Origin: a virus
Reading direction: 5' to 3' (one strand)
DNA: 43,388 nucleotides
Virus record (IMG/VR): IMGVR_UViG_3300049855_000139
Location: 1 to 43,388 of that record
Positions 16,001-22,970 of this stretch are shown here, piece by piece. Position numbers and translations under genes: made by a program. How positions within the stretch are numbered: position 1 is the first letter of the stretch; every line of letters starts with the position of its first letter. Below the pieces are notes generated by a model. That model saw only the letters and a list, made by a program, of their open reading frames with translations, was not told where the DNA came from and did not search any database.

Positions 16001-17142
16001 GCGAGAATCCCCGTTTGCAACTCTTCCGGGAGGAGCTTGAACTTATCGACGAGTTTCCCGACGTAGTCGAGGATCTCGTTCGCGGCCTTTAGAAGCTTTT
16101 GCGCGAATGGCGCGAGGATCGCGCCGATCTTGATGCCGACGGTTTCGAGTGAGGACGTGAATTCCTCCCACGTTCCCATAAGCCCCTGAATCATGATCTT
16201 GGCTTGCTTGAGCGCGGCTCCCTGATAGCTCTCGATCTCTGAGCGCATCTTCGCAAACGCGGCGGCTCCGTTCGCGATGAGCGGGAGAACTTCGGACCAT
16301 CGTTGACCGAAGATCGCCGTCGCCGCTTGCGCGTTGTTCATGAGCGGCCCGAGTTGCTTGAAGATTTCCGCGAGCGGGAGGAGGTTCCCCGTCGCGTCCT
16401 TGACGTGAATGTTCAAGTCCTTCATTGCGGCGGCTCCCGCCTTCGAGGGAGAGACGAGATCGTTCAGGATATTGCGGAGCGCCGTCCCGCCGCGCTCTCC
16501 ACGGATGCCCGCGTCGGCGAGGACGCCGAGGGCGGCGGCGGTGTCGAGCATCGGAATCTTGAGCGCCGACGCCACGGAGCCGACGTAGGAGAACGCATAG
16601 CCGAGGTCCTTAACCGACGTAGAGGAGGAGGAGGAAGTTTTAGCGAGGATGTCCGCGATCTTTTGTGTGTCGCTTACCTGAAGGTTGTATCCCTTCAGAA
16701 TGTCGCTCGTGATTTGCGCGGCGTCCGCAATCTGCATTTGCTCCGTCGCGGCGAGTGCGAGGACGCCCGGCATCGCCGTATAGATTTCATTCGTCTTGAA
16801 GCCAGCGGCGGCGAGGTTCCCCATTGCATCGGCGGCTTGCTTGGCGGAGTACTGAGTCTTAGCGCCGAGGTCCATCGCCTGATTGCGGAGCTTCTCCAAG
16901 TCCTTCCCGAAGATGTCGCCGAGCGCGGAGACCTTGTTCATCGCGGACTCGAAGCCGCCGAAGGCAACGAGCGACGCCGTCGCGATCCCGGCGAGCGGGA
17001 GCGTGATCGCCTTCGTGAGGGATTCCCCGACGCTCTTGAACTTGTCGGCTTGCGCTTCGAGTTCTTTCTTCGCGGCGTCGAGACCGTCGGAGAATTCTTT
17101 CATCTCCAACGCGAGCCGAACGAATAGATCCCCGATCTTCAT
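13015..17142 (-). CDS. Tail tape measure protein
   Basis: At 1375 residues this is the longest gene in the window. The N-terminal 350 residues are a classic TP901/TIGR01760-type tape measure core, with the segments FESAMNKVSALGDIFGK, TQYSAKQAADAMGNLAAAGF, GVLALAATEQMQIADAAQI and AALGVLADAGIRGERGGTAL. Hydrophobic segments follow at about 375-440 (LQTGILAFAALAAAIGPALL), then an Ala/Lys/Glu coiled coil near 590-650 and long helical regions. It sets tail length and is ejected with the DNA. By the usual 1.5 angstrom per residue rule a tail of about 200 nm is expected. The ATG overlaps the GT stop (TAATG). Confidence 0.95.
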   Translation of the reverse strand: MKIGDLFVRLALEMKEFSDGLDAAKKELEAQADKFKSVGESLTKAITLPLAGIATASLVAFGGFESAMNKVSALGDIFGKDLEKLRNQAMDLGAKTQYSAKQAADAMGNLAAAGFKTNEIYTAMPGVLALAATEQMQIADAAQITSDILKGYNLQVSDTQKIADILAKTSSSSSTSVKDLGYAFSYVGSVASALKIPMLDTAAALGVLADAGIRGERGGTALRNILNDLVSPSKAGAAAMKDLNIHVKDATGNLLPLAEIFKQLGPLMNNAQAATAIFGQRWSEVLPLIANGAAAFAKMRSEIESYQGAALKQAKIMIQGLMGTWEEFTSSLETVGIKIGAILAPFAQKLLKAANEILDYVGKLVDKFKLLPEELQTGILAFAALAAAIGPALLALGSFTAFLPTIVGGLGSLAAPMAGVLGGMSALTIGITAVAAAFSAWQIADMIESLGEMKYVLDNTKDAWENLALAGRSVVSFIEVINPGLGILIEQLKESITYLTGSKDAAEWMGKALAFLWDQMKTNFITAMTGGLNLLAKAFRDTAESMQLSLGKFKAMEDGAIANLKRAQAAQMEHARAMGEAAMKEVDAAKQRQLAARMAEEAAKSAAKSAAASSAALKKAAKEAKEHDDRMAQGWKEADKRYAAQMKTINDIIDLTAKIKDMDEKLAIAKLKTASVFQKAYNDMHEAALKQVPIQKSLYEQLNMATVSIMENGKQVLKTYQELGQNNPLIRILETNAKLEGAMRQLGLTSTKVLTELAAKAKESYQYIKALYEAGNQNVNYQQVLEAYQKMLEAERNLAVARGENVTVYNKQIADTSKYLDQMAGKLSKYGEMFNQFGKDIAGAFGNLSDGLVDSIIKGKGFSEAFKSFFDDIGKAATSFVKNILRGVLQDALQGNIKSMQDLGKSATKAFKDVESVFSGKPSSPGGLPSVGGADNAQKATQALQGGLTGWITAISSAVSAVTGVLQYLQGRRMEQDIGRIEVTTREIKAELMNFRADAHKRQEQLFAMKDQIVQEMQRYGDITGRFLSDILGTLEVANGYLERMATGGVNLLNGEGAGGQGLSDAIYTEYINALRANTSTVVGQTYANMINANATNYSSLAFDNNTAAVSGSTGAVQHFEQAVAQTVAAVADANEEYKDRVGKTLEELRKLGYAIAEQSVALADGTKVFADWSNQLAYVVDEEGKVIQVQKRTKDEMAELSKALNAAGKSTQNFGTNMQGVVRPFTDTVIGSTNSVASSMERFATGVSDAVTSTAQALASVPAQLLKEASGTFTAATLSSVEAMQAEINRLRTSIGLGSEINNAIKFLQNRIADLTPNPSPSRGPTDAPSSYWGAPYSGISSTPIIMNVNVNNAEAGKVANEMISTFRNRGVAI

Positions 17143-17875
17143 TAGACTTTCTCCAAAGCGGCATGCACAATTTTCGGATCGGGAGCGCCGAGGCGCGGCG
17201 CGATGGAGCCGCCGAACGCCATCGTGATAGCCTTCGCTACCTGTAGCTGCTCTTCAACGGTTTGACGCGGCTTCTCGGCTCGTTTCCCGGTCCGCTTGGG
17301 CATGAAGTCCTCGATCTTGAAAGCCTTCCGCTTGCCCCGGTGCGCGTTCGCAATCAAGACGGCGATAAGCGCGAAGCGCGAGTCTTCCGTCTCCCGCTCC
17401 TCGTTGTAGTCTTCCGTGAGGAGAAGATACTCGTAGGGCGTGAGGCGGTAGAACTCCTGAATCGTGAGACCGTAGCGCCGAACCGCCGTAACGCACAAGC
17501 GCGGAATGTCGAAGCCTTCATCCCCCGGCGCGGAGCCTTCTATGCGCCGAGGGGAATCTCCAAAGGGCGGACGCCCGGCATGTCCTCCCCCGAGACGGCC
17601 ATCGACCACGCGCGGGCGATGCGCTCGACGAGATAGGGGAGATTCGCGAGCGTGATGAACTTTTGAAGCGCCTTCGCCGTCGGCGCGGTCTCGTCGTGCT
17701 TGAGCGCGGTAACGAGCATGAAGCGAACGTCGGCGATCTTCATGTTGCTCCATGACTCCCCGGCGAAGAGCGTCCGGCCTTGCCGGGTTTCGAGTTCCGC
17801 GAGAGCGTTGAAATCGACGCGGAGGACGCGCTCCTTGTCGAGCATGATCGGGGTTCCCGGTGTGATCGTATTCAT
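17142..17875 (-). CDS. Tail assembly chaperone GT (frameshift product)
   Basis: This 244-residue fusion is read as complement(17561..17875) joined to complement(17142..17561), with base 17561 read twice. A -1 shift at CCCTTTG moves ribosomes from the G frame into a frame lacking its own good start. The T part begins GDSPRRIEGS and contains the helical region LTIQEFYRLTPYEYLLLTED, then a basic segment, EDFMPKRTGKRAEKPR. In lambda-type phages GT binds the tape measure and recruits tube subunits. Its position directly upstream of the tape measure gene is the canonical one. Confidence 0.82.
17540..17875 (-). CDS. Tail assembly chaperone G
   Basis: The 111-residue zero-frame product ends at a TAG just past the slippery site. 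Its sequence (LRVDFNALAELETRQGRTLF, then helices ending in VRPLEIPLGA) resembles gpG-type tail chaperones, which keep the tape measure soluble before tail assembly. It starts at the ATG at 17875. The gene follows the tail tube gene, separated by a hairpin-bearing leader. Confidence 0.82.
   Translation of the reverse strand: MNTITPGTPIMLDKERVLRVDFNALAELETRQGRTLFAGESWSNMKIADVRFMLVTALKHDETAPTAKALQKFITLANLPYLVERIARAWSMAVSGEDMPGVRPLEIPLGA
17561..17567 (-). promoter_or_regulatory. Programmed -1 frameshift site CCCTTTG
   Basis: The heptamer fits XXXYYYZ exactly in the zero frame (C CCT TTG). It lies 6 codons before the G stop codon, and the -1 frame stays open for 139 codons beyond it. Both tRNAs can re-pair on CCC and TTT. 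Confidence 0.75.
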
Positions 17876-17942
17876 GAGATGACTTCATCCCCTTCCGTGT
17901 TGTCTGATTCATCGGTCCCTCGCGTGCTAGGATGCCCTCAGG

Positions 17943-17995
17943 CGAGCCGGAAGTAGGGAGGAGGACCGATTCCATCCCTTGCACCTTCCGGCTCG
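17943..17995 (-). other. Long-loop hairpin between tail tube and chaperone genes
   Basis: CGAGCCGGAAG (17943-17953) pairs perfectly with CTTCCGGCTCG (17985-17995) across a 31-base loop. It sits just after the tail tube stop and lacks a T-run. It may stabilise the abundant tail tube message or partly terminate it. Confidence 0.45.
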
Positions 17996-18008
17996 TTGGC
18001 GGGCGTTA

Positions 18009-18443
18009 TTAGGCGAGCGTCGGAGGACCGGAAACCTTCGCGGTCACGGACGCCATGAGAACCTCGGCGGGATCGGAAGACATCTCGAACGCCGTCCAAA
18101 TAACGGGAAGCGTCCAAGTGGTGACGGCAACGTCGGGGAAGACGATTTGCACGTTCCGGCGCGTCCGGTTCGTGATGTCCTTCAGGATGCCCGCCGAATA
18201 CGAGTGCGTCGGATCGGTAGGAATGAAGTTCAACTCGAACGAGATTTCGCCGCCGTCGAGAAGCCCGGCGATGAAGCGCCGCCACGGGGTAGGCGTGTTG
18301 TGCGTTGTCACGTCGATAGCATCGGCGCTGATCGACGGCCCGGAGATGTTGCGAAGCTCGGCGACGGTCGTGAAGTTTTCCGAGACGGCCCCGTCCCCGA
18401 GCTTGAGAAGAGTTCCGAAGGCGCTTACGGCATTTGAAGACAT
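18009..18443 (-). CDS. Major tail (tube) protein
   Basis: This 144-residue protein matches the lambda-gpV/TP901-type tail tube pattern. It has ELRNISGPSISADAIDVTTH near the start, WRRFIAGLLDGGEISFELNF in the middle, then a PTDPTHS turn and terminal strands. The subunits stack as rings around the tape measure. It starts at the ATG at 18443 with GGGAGAAA upstream and lies directly before the G/GT chaperones, the standard order. Confidence 0.88.
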   Translation of the reverse strand: MSSNAVSAFGTLLKLGDGAVSENFTTVAELRNISGPSISADAIDVTTHNTPTPWRRFIAGLLDGGEISFELNFIPTDPTHSYSAGILKDITNRTRRNVQIVFPDVAVTTWTLPVIWTAFEMSSDPAEVLMASVTAKVSGPPTLA

Positions 18444-18475
18444 GTTCTATTTCTCCCTGATTTGTGGTGTCGCGC

Positions 18476-18829
18476 CTACGGACGCGGAAGCTTGATAACG
18501 GCGAACTGGACTTCGACGGCGGAACCCGCGAAGTATAGAGCGCCGTCCGATTGAACCCATCCCGCTTTCTGCTTGAAAGGTCCGAGAACCTTATAGCCGC
18601 CGTCGGTGATGGCTTCGGTCGTGATCGTGCCAGATCGCCCGAGGGCGTTCGCGACGGACGTGATTGTAAACGTCCCGGCCCCGCCGCTGCCTCGCACGAG
18701 AAGAAGGTCGTCGCCCGTCATTGGGATCGAGTTCCCGTTTGTCACGTCGGACGCGGTCCATGTAACCGTGACTCCGGCGGTAGGGTAGGAGCCGTTTGCA
18801 ACAATTTTCGTTAGGGCGGTTCGTGCCAT
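18476..18829 (-). CDS. Small structural-type protein, paralogue 1 of 3
   Basis: The 117-residue protein shares a pattern with the next two genes: a GSYPTAGVTVTWTASD start, a DDLLLVRGSG turn, TITSVANALGRSGTITTEAI, GPFKQKAGW and a terminal hydrophobic strand. This layout is common in small virion proteins of head-tail modules. An AGGAG site precedes the ATG. It is most similar to paralogue 2. The role is unproven; a decoration or tail-associated protein is likely. Confidence 0.62.
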   Translation of the reverse strand: MARTALTKIVANGSYPTAGVTVTWTASDVTNGNSIPMTGDDLLLVRGSGGAGTFTITSVANALGRSGTITTEAITDGGYKVLGPFKQKAGWVQSDGALYFAGSAVEVQFAVIKLPRP

Positions 18830-18842
18830 GGTCTCATGTCTC

Positions 18843-19205
18843 CTATTGGTTCAGCGGAAGGGAAATCACGGCGAACTTGATATTGTTGTCTTCGCCTTCG
18901 CAATTGAGCGTTCCGCCGGATTGCGCCCATCCTGCGATTTCCTTGAACGGCCCGAAGGCGCGGGTTACTCCGGCGGCGAGCGATTCGGCGGTGATGTCAC
19001 GCGAGCGGCCTTGCGCGTCGGGGACGGAGTTGATCGTTACGGTCTTCGCCGTCGAAGCGTGACCATTTCGCACGAGGAGGAGATCGTTCCCGCCCATGGT
19101 GAACTGATTCTTGTTCGTAGCGTCGGCGTCCGTCCAAGTGATCGAAACTCCGGCGGTAGGATACGAGCCGGGAGCATTGGATTTCGTGATAGATACGCGT
19201 GCCAT
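18843..19205 (-). CDS. Small structural-type protein, paralogue 2 of 3
   Basis: The 120-residue protein aligns with paralogue 1 along its whole length (GSYPTAGVSITWTDAD, NDLLLVRNGH, SVPDAQGRSRDITAE, GPFKEIAGWAQSGG). A GAGGAACC ribosome site precedes the ATG at 19205. It has its own predicted promoter of the GTCGATAATAA type, so paralogues 1 and 2 can be expressed separately from the upstream genes. Confidence 0.62.
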   Translation of the reverse strand: MARVSITKSNAPGSYPTAGVSITWTDADATNKNQFTMGGNDLLLVRNGHASTAKTVTINSVPDAQGRSRDITAESLAAGVTRAFGPFKEIAGWAQSGGTLNCEGEDNNIKFAVISLPLNQ

Positions 19206-19222
19206 TGGTTCCTCATTGGTTT

Positions 19223-19251
19223 ATTATCGACGCGAGTCTTCATGCTCCTAA
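19223..19251 (-). promoter_or_regulatory. Predicted promoter, GTCGATAATAA class
   Basis: On the minus strand TTAGGA (19246-19251) and GATAAT (19223-19228) are 17 bp apart. The GTCGATAATAAACCAATGAG context is the same as at 25720. Transcription would begin about 20 bases before the ATG at 19205, leaving room for GAGGAACC as ribosome site. Confidence 0.6.
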
Positions 19252-19592
19252 TGAGCATGTCCGACAAACGCGACGAGTAGCTCGGCGTGAGCGCCGGAAT
19301 AATAGATTGAGCCGTCATTTTGACGCCATCCCGAGATGAGGAACGGCCCATATAAGCGAGTCTCGCCCGCCTGTATCGTTTCGCTGATGTCGCCGGAACG
19401 CCCGAAAGGATCGGCGACACTCGTGATCGAGAAGACACGCGCGGACGCGCCGGAATTTCTCACGAGGAGGAACTCGCCGCCCTGCAACGGGGAGGCGTTA
19501 CCGTTCGAGGCGTCGCATGCCGTCATGATGGCGTTGAGGCTTTGCCCGGAGTAGCCGCCGGGGAGCCGTTGCCGGGCGATTGTTGTCCTCAT
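19248..19592 (-). CDS. Small structural-type protein, paralogue 3 of 3
   Basis: The 114-residue protein is the most divergent copy but keeps the diagnostic order: a CDASNGN turn, GGEFLLVRNSGASARVF, SITSVADPFGRSGDISE, LYGPFLISGW and a hydrophobic end. The start codon overlaps the stop of the zinc-finger gene (ATGA). Its 3' end carries the -35 of the promoter for paralogue 2. Confidence 0.62.
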   Translation of the reverse strand: MRTTIARQRLPGGYSGQSLNAIMTACDASNGNASPLQGGEFLLVRNSGASARVFSITSVADPFGRSGDISETIQAGETRLYGPFLISGWRQNDGSIYYSGAHAELLVAFVGHAH

Positions 19593-20029
19593 GCTTTTTT
19601 CTTCCTTGTCGGTTCAATAAGCCCCGACTTCTCCAAGTCGGGAAGAAGGGATTCGAGCGCCTTCTCAAGAGCGGGATCGTCGGCGCGGATCGCCTCGGCT
19701 TCTTCAGGAGGAGGAGGAGGCGGCGGAGGCGTAGAAGCGGAGACGGGAATGTTCTCGACAGGCTTCCCCGAAGGATCGAAGAGGAGCGTCGCCGCCGGAC
19801 GGTACGCGGGCGGATCGGCCTGATGGTGACGCGTGAAAACGTGATGAGCGATCTCGCTTTCGTTGAAGGAGTCCATCCCGCAAAGGCAACAACGAAACAC
19901 AAGGAACGATTGCCACGGCCCCGCCGTGTAACCTCGTGCGCGGTCCTCGTCGTTTTTCGGGATATGATTCCGAAGTCCGGCGGATTCGTAGTTCACGCCG
20001 GAGTAGTTGAGTTTTAATTGATTAGCCAA
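19589..20029 (-). CDS. C2H2 zinc-finger-like protein in the head-tail region
   Basis: The 146-residue protein has one classical C-x2-C-x12-H-x4-H motif (within RCCLCGMDSFNESEIAHHVF), then a run of eight prolines, then an acidic helical tail ending in Lys residues. The TTG at 20029 is chosen because AAGGTG lies at ideal spacing; an in-frame ATG at 20065, deep in the upstream gene, has no ribosome site. Its position between the tail terminator and the paralogous small proteins is odd for a DNA- or protein-binding finger. It may be a scaffold-type or regulatory protein; function unknown. Confidence 0.6.
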   Translation of the reverse strand: MANQLKLNYSGVNYESAGLRNHIPKNDEDRARGYTAGPWQSFLVFRCCLCGMDSFNESEIAHHVFTRHHQADPPAYRPAATLLFDPSGKPVENIPVSASTPPPPPPPPEEAEAIRADDPALEKALESLLPDLEKSGLIEPTRKKKA

Positions 20030-20453
20030 TGGGTTGCACCTTGATTCTGTAGCGATAGAGAGCATGACGAACGCCGTCGCGTTCGCTTAGGACTTGATGA
20101 AACTCCGGGCGGGACGAGTTGATAACGAAGCCCTGAACCGGGAATTTCTGATAGGTGAGGAGCCGAGCGAGAATCTTCCCGATGAGGAGGATTTCTTTAT
20201 TTCCCTCGTAGTTCGAGTAGACGTGAAAAAGAATCGTTAGATCGTTCCCCGTCGTCGTGAGACGGTCGTTCGGGACTTCCGTGATTTCCCCGATGCAAAC
20301 GAACGGCATATTGACGTTGGCGTCTTCGGGCGGCTCCCCGTCGAAAATGTTCTCGCCGACGGCCTCGCGAAGTTCTACGTCGCCCATCATGAGAGCGAAA
20401 ACGCCCGCTTGTACGTCCCACATTGCCGAGCCGCCGATGATTGGATAGGCCAT
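20022..20453 (-). CDS. Tail completion/terminator protein (DUF3168-like)
   Basis: The 143-residue protein fits the DUF3168 pattern. A helical N-terminus reads VFALMMGDVELREAVGENIF, followed by DGEPPEDANVNMPFVCIGEI, a strand LTILFHVYSNYEGNKEI and helices, and it ends YRYRIKVQPIG. Such proteins cap the tail tube at the head-proximal end. The ATG at 20453 is preceded by GAGGA; a TTG nine bases upstream is the alternative. It follows the HK97 gp10-like gene, the expected order. Confidence 0.75.
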   Translation of the reverse strand: MAYPIIGGSAMWDVQAGVFALMMGDVELREAVGENIFDGEPPEDANVNMPFVCIGEITEVPNDRLTTTGNDLTILFHVYSNYEGNKEILLIGKILARLLTYQKFPVQGFVINSSRPEFHQVLSERDGVRHALYRYRIKVQPIG

Positions 20454-20454
20454 C

Positions 20455-21051
20455 TTAAACAAGTCCTCGGAGGAAGGTTTGCATGTCGCGCTCGAACTCC
20501 GGGCGGACCTTCTCGAACGCCGGGAACATGAACGGACGCGGAGCCGTACCGAACCGGGCGATATGCCGGGCGATCACGTAAGCGAGCGAAAGCTCGGCGG
20601 CTTTCTTCTTCTTTCCCCGGCCCGAGACCTTCGGGCGGATTCCCTTCCGCTTCATCCATTCAAGAATCGCGAGGACGAGCGCTTTCCCCGGCTTGTCGCG
20701 CCCTGTCCCGTGTTGATACTCAGGAGGAATCGGCCCGCCGAGCGCGTGCTTCTGTTTCCCTTTCGGCCCGGTCCCGAACTCGATGAAGGCGGCATAGCCC
20801 GTGTCAGTAGAGATTTCTGAGATTGTCCCGCTCTTGTAGAAACGCGGCTTGATCGACGCCCGAAGAAGGCCCATATCGACAGGCGCGAGTCTCTTAGCAT
20901 CGTTTTGAATGTTGAGAGCATGGTATCGGATGATTTGCGCGGCTTTGCCTCGGGCGTCGGCGTCGAGCTTGTCGAGCGCCGTCTTCAACGCGTTGACGCC
21001 GATTAGTTGAGCGCCGATTTTCGACGACTTCCAACGCTTATCGACGCTCAT
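20455..21051 (-). CDS. HK97 gp10-like head-tail joining protein
   Basis: The 198-residue protein has the hallmark of this family: helices with KAAQIIRYHALNIQNDAKRL, then APVDMGLLRASIK, a strand region with YAAFIEFGTG, and APRPFMFPAFEKVRPEFERD near the C-terminus. Between the FGTG and PRPF motifs is a basic insert, RPKVSGRGKKKKA. The protein works at the head-tail interface. ATGA overlap couples it to the head closure gene upstream. Confidence 0.85.
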   Translation of the reverse strand: MSVDKRWKSSKIGAQLIGVNALKTALDKLDADARGKAAQIIRYHALNIQNDAKRLAPVDMGLLRASIKPRFYKSGTISEISTDTGYAAFIEFGTGPKGKQKHALGGPIPPEYQHGTGRDKPGKALVLAILEWMKRKGIRPKVSGRGKKKKAAELSLAYVIARHIARFGTAPRPFMFPAFEKVRPEFERDMQTFLRGLV

Positions 21052-21479
21052 GCAATCGCCCCATTTCCGCCGAAGGCTTCCGCCGACGGAATGCCTGTAA
21101 CGCCGACGAGCATGAGCGCGATCTTCGGGACAACGGGGACGCGGTCCTTCGTGTCGAGATCCTTCCGCTCAATACACTCGATGAGCAAACGGCGTTGGCG
21201 CATTTCGGGATCGCGGAACGAGACGACGGCGAAGACTTGCGTCCCGTATACGATCCGCATTTCGGTAGTGAGGTTCGGGAACCATCGAGCCTCGATAATG
21301 TGAGAGATTTCATTCCCGCGTTGCCCGGCGATGTAGCTTTCGCGGGAGTTCGCCGGGCGAATGTCCGCCCAAAATTGACCGACTACCGCGAAGGTGCGCG
21401 GGCGTCCGCCTCCCTCGTCGATGGAGAGTGAACGGGCTTCCAGCGTCACCCAATAGCGGAGCGATCCCGCTTCGATCAT
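21048..21479 (-). CDS. Head closure / head-tail adaptor with a C-terminal GEAFG motif
   Basis: The 143-residue protein follows the SPP1 gp16-type adaptor pattern: LRYWVTLEARSLSIDEGGG, FWADIRPANSRESYIAGQR, SHIIEARWFPNLTTEMRIVY and VSFRDPEMRQRRLLIECIE. It plugs the portal-connector channel in related phages. The last 15 residues are GIPSAEAFGGNGAIA, a copy of the repeat that occurs nine times in the tail hub and is not part of the adaptor family. Confidence 0.78.
   Translation of the reverse strand: MIEAGSLRYWVTLEARSLSIDEGGGRPRTFAVVGQFWADIRPANSRESYIAGQRGNEISHIIEARWFPNLTTEMRIVYGTQVFAVVSFRDPEMRQRRLLIECIERKDLDTKDRVPVVPKIALMLVGVTGIPSAEAFGGNGAIA
21051..21095 (-). repeat. Single GEAFG motif at the C-terminus of the head adaptor
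   Basis: It encodes GIPSAEAFGGNGAIA, ending at the stop codon. The core GIPSAEAFG is identical to two of the copies in the tail hub. Confidence 0.85.
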
Positions 21480-22168
21480 AGAGCGGAAATCCTCCTCATG
21501 ATATGGCGCTCCAAGAGAGAAGCGACGTTCGGCGGCATGTTCCCCGCGATCTTTTGCGCGACTTCATACTTCGAGATAGGTCCCTGTCCCTCGCGGTTCT
21601 CGTAGAAGTGTCCGGCCCATTGAATGATGCCCCGCTTCACTTCCGGCGGGACGGCGGCGCGGAGCGCGGCGATTTGCGCCGGATCGGTAGGGCTTGTGAC
21701 GTTGTAGACTCCCGCCTTGTAGGTCGTCACCCAAGAAGCAAAGCCTCGATGAGACGGCCATGAGGAGCGGGCGGCGGCATACTCGCCCGCAAGGGTATAA
21801 GAGCCGGAGTCTACTGTCAGTAAAGTGTCGGCGTCCCATCCCGAGATGTACTGAATCGAAGAGATGGACAACACGGGACGGCGGTAGAGGCGGTAGATCC
21901 GAGAAACAATGTTTTGCGTTTGCTTCCACGTCTCGCATCCCCAAACTTGCGCCGTGTAATTCTGAACCTCGGCGCGGACGGCTTGCAGAATTGCGAGAAG
22001 ATCATCGTCTTCGTGTGTCTGCCCGACGGGGTATTTCATCCCGACTTTCATCTCTTGCACAGAGATCGGCTCGATGCCGGAGTCTGAGACAAGCGTGAGG
22101 ATCGGACGAACCGAGGAGCGTGTGCTTAGTCCGCCTTGCCCTTGCGTGATTTCATCGAGAAACGCCAT
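21476..22168 (-). CDS. Head-tail connector (phiE125 gp8 / gp6-like)
   Basis: The 230-residue protein has the connector signature: EPISVQEMKVGMKYP, EDDDLLAILQAVRAEVQNYT, then beta-rich VLSISSIQYISG and helical PPEVKRGIIQWAGHFYENRE. Such proteins form the ring beneath the portal. ATGA overlap links it to the adaptor gene. The N-terminal 35 residues, before EPIS, are an unusual extension. Confidence 0.8.
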   Translation of the reverse strand: MAFLDEITQGQGGLSTRSSVRPILTLVSDSGIEPISVQEMKVGMKYPVGQTHEDDDLLAILQAVRAEVQNYTAQVWGCETWKQTQNIVSRIYRLYRRPVLSISSIQYISGWDADTLLTVDSGSYTLAGEYAAARSSWPSHRGFASWVTTYKAGVYNVTSPTDPAQIAALRAAVPPEVKRGIIQWAGHFYENREGQGPISKYEVAQKIAGNMPPNVASLLERHIMRRISAL

Positions 22169-22172
22169 ACGC

Positions 22173-22436
22173 TTATTTCCTTCTTACGGAGCCGTTCGCT
22201 CCGAACGCTTCGCCCGTTGGGATGCCCACGATCCCGGCGAGCCAGAGACCGGGCGGGATGACTCGCTTACATATCACGATAGCCGTCATGCTCCCGCCTC
22301 CCTTCCTGTCCGAGTACATCCCGAAGTGAAGAACTTCCCATCCGAGCGCCCCAAGCGCGTTAAGCCCGCCGTCGGTGACTTCGTCCTGGATGCCAGCGCT
22401 CAAGGGGAGCGCCGCGATTCTGTATTCCCACTGCAT
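22173..22436 (-). CDS. DUF4177-like small protein with a C-terminal GEAFG motif
   Basis: Residues 1-62 resemble DUF4177-type proteins: MQWEYRIAALP, a GLNALGALGWEVLHF helix and a final strand MTAIVICKR. The remaining 25 residues end with GIPTGEAFGANGSVRRK, a further copy of the motif found in the tail hub and head adaptor. There is no clear ribosome site; the gene follows a long hairpin. Function unknown; a virion location is suggested only by the motif and context. Confidence 0.62.
   Translation of the reverse strand: MQWEYRIAALPLSAGIQDEVTDGGLNALGALGWEVLHFGMYSDRKGGGSMTAIVICKRVIPPGLWLAGIVGIPTGEAFGANGSVRRK
22185..22226 (-). repeat. Single GEAFG motif in the DUF4177-like protein
   Basis: It encodes GIPTGEAFGANGSV followed by RRK and the stop. 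With the head adaptor and tail hub, this makes three genes carrying the motif and eleven copies in total. Confidence 0.85.
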
Positions 22437-22441
22437 AGCGA

Positions 22442-22489
22442 AAGCCCGCCCCGTAGGAGAGCGCGGCGGCTCCCATACCGGGCGGGCTT
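22442..22489 (-). terminator. Hairpin, probable partial terminator
   Basis: AAGCCCGCCC (22442-22451) pairs perfectly with GGGCGGGCTT (22480-22489) around a 28-base loop. It lies after the decoration-type gene cluster and before the DUF4177-like gene. There is no long T-run, so it may reduce expression downstream of the abundant capsid transcripts instead of stopping it. Confidence 0.5.
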
Positions 22490-22518
22490 AGGAGTAGCGC
22501 CGCGCTTTCAATTGGGCG

Positions 22519-22941
22519 TTAGGCGACAGGCTTGTTACGAGCGCCGCCGAGGATCGCGATAGCCGAGACGGTCATGTCGGCGGTCCCGGTCTCGTCAAAC
22601 ACGAGGCGCATGTAGCGTTTGGTTCCCATCGTGACGCCGAACTTCTTGACCGAAACGGCCATGGAAGTAGCGTTAACGACAAGTTGCGTCCCAATGATTC
22701 GAGTCGCGGTGTCGGTGACAACGGTCACGCCGGAGGCGAAAGTGTTGTCGTCTGACTCCTCGACCTTCACGGTGAAGTAGTTCGAGACATCCGCCGTCGC
22801 AACGGCTTCGAGGTAGATCGCGAACATGACGGGACCGAGGTAGCCCGCGAGATCGACGACGTTCGCGGAATTGTTGTCCCCCGTAAGGTTCGCGCGGACC
22901 TTCGCGATTTGAAGACCGAGTCCGTTTACAAGATCGTGCAT
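22519..22941 (-). CDS. Putative capsid decoration-type protein (140 aa)
   Basis: The protein is beta-rich, with DLAGYLGPVMFAIYLEAVAT, FTVKVEESDDNTFASGVTVV and RYMRLVFDETGT. This pattern is common in small structural proteins encoded next to major capsid genes. A GAAAGGAAAAC ribosome site precedes the ATG. Decoration or minor capsid function is inferred from position and composition. Confidence 0.6.
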   Translation of the reverse strand: MHDLVNGLGLQIAKVRANLTGDNNSANVVDLAGYLGPVMFAIYLEAVATADVSNYFTVKVEESDDNTFASGVTVVTDTATRIIGTQLVVNATSMAVSVKKFGVTMGTKRYMRLVFDETGTADMTVSAIAILGGARNKPVA

Positions 22942-22970
22942 GATGATGTTTTCCTTTCCTTGTTGAAGTC

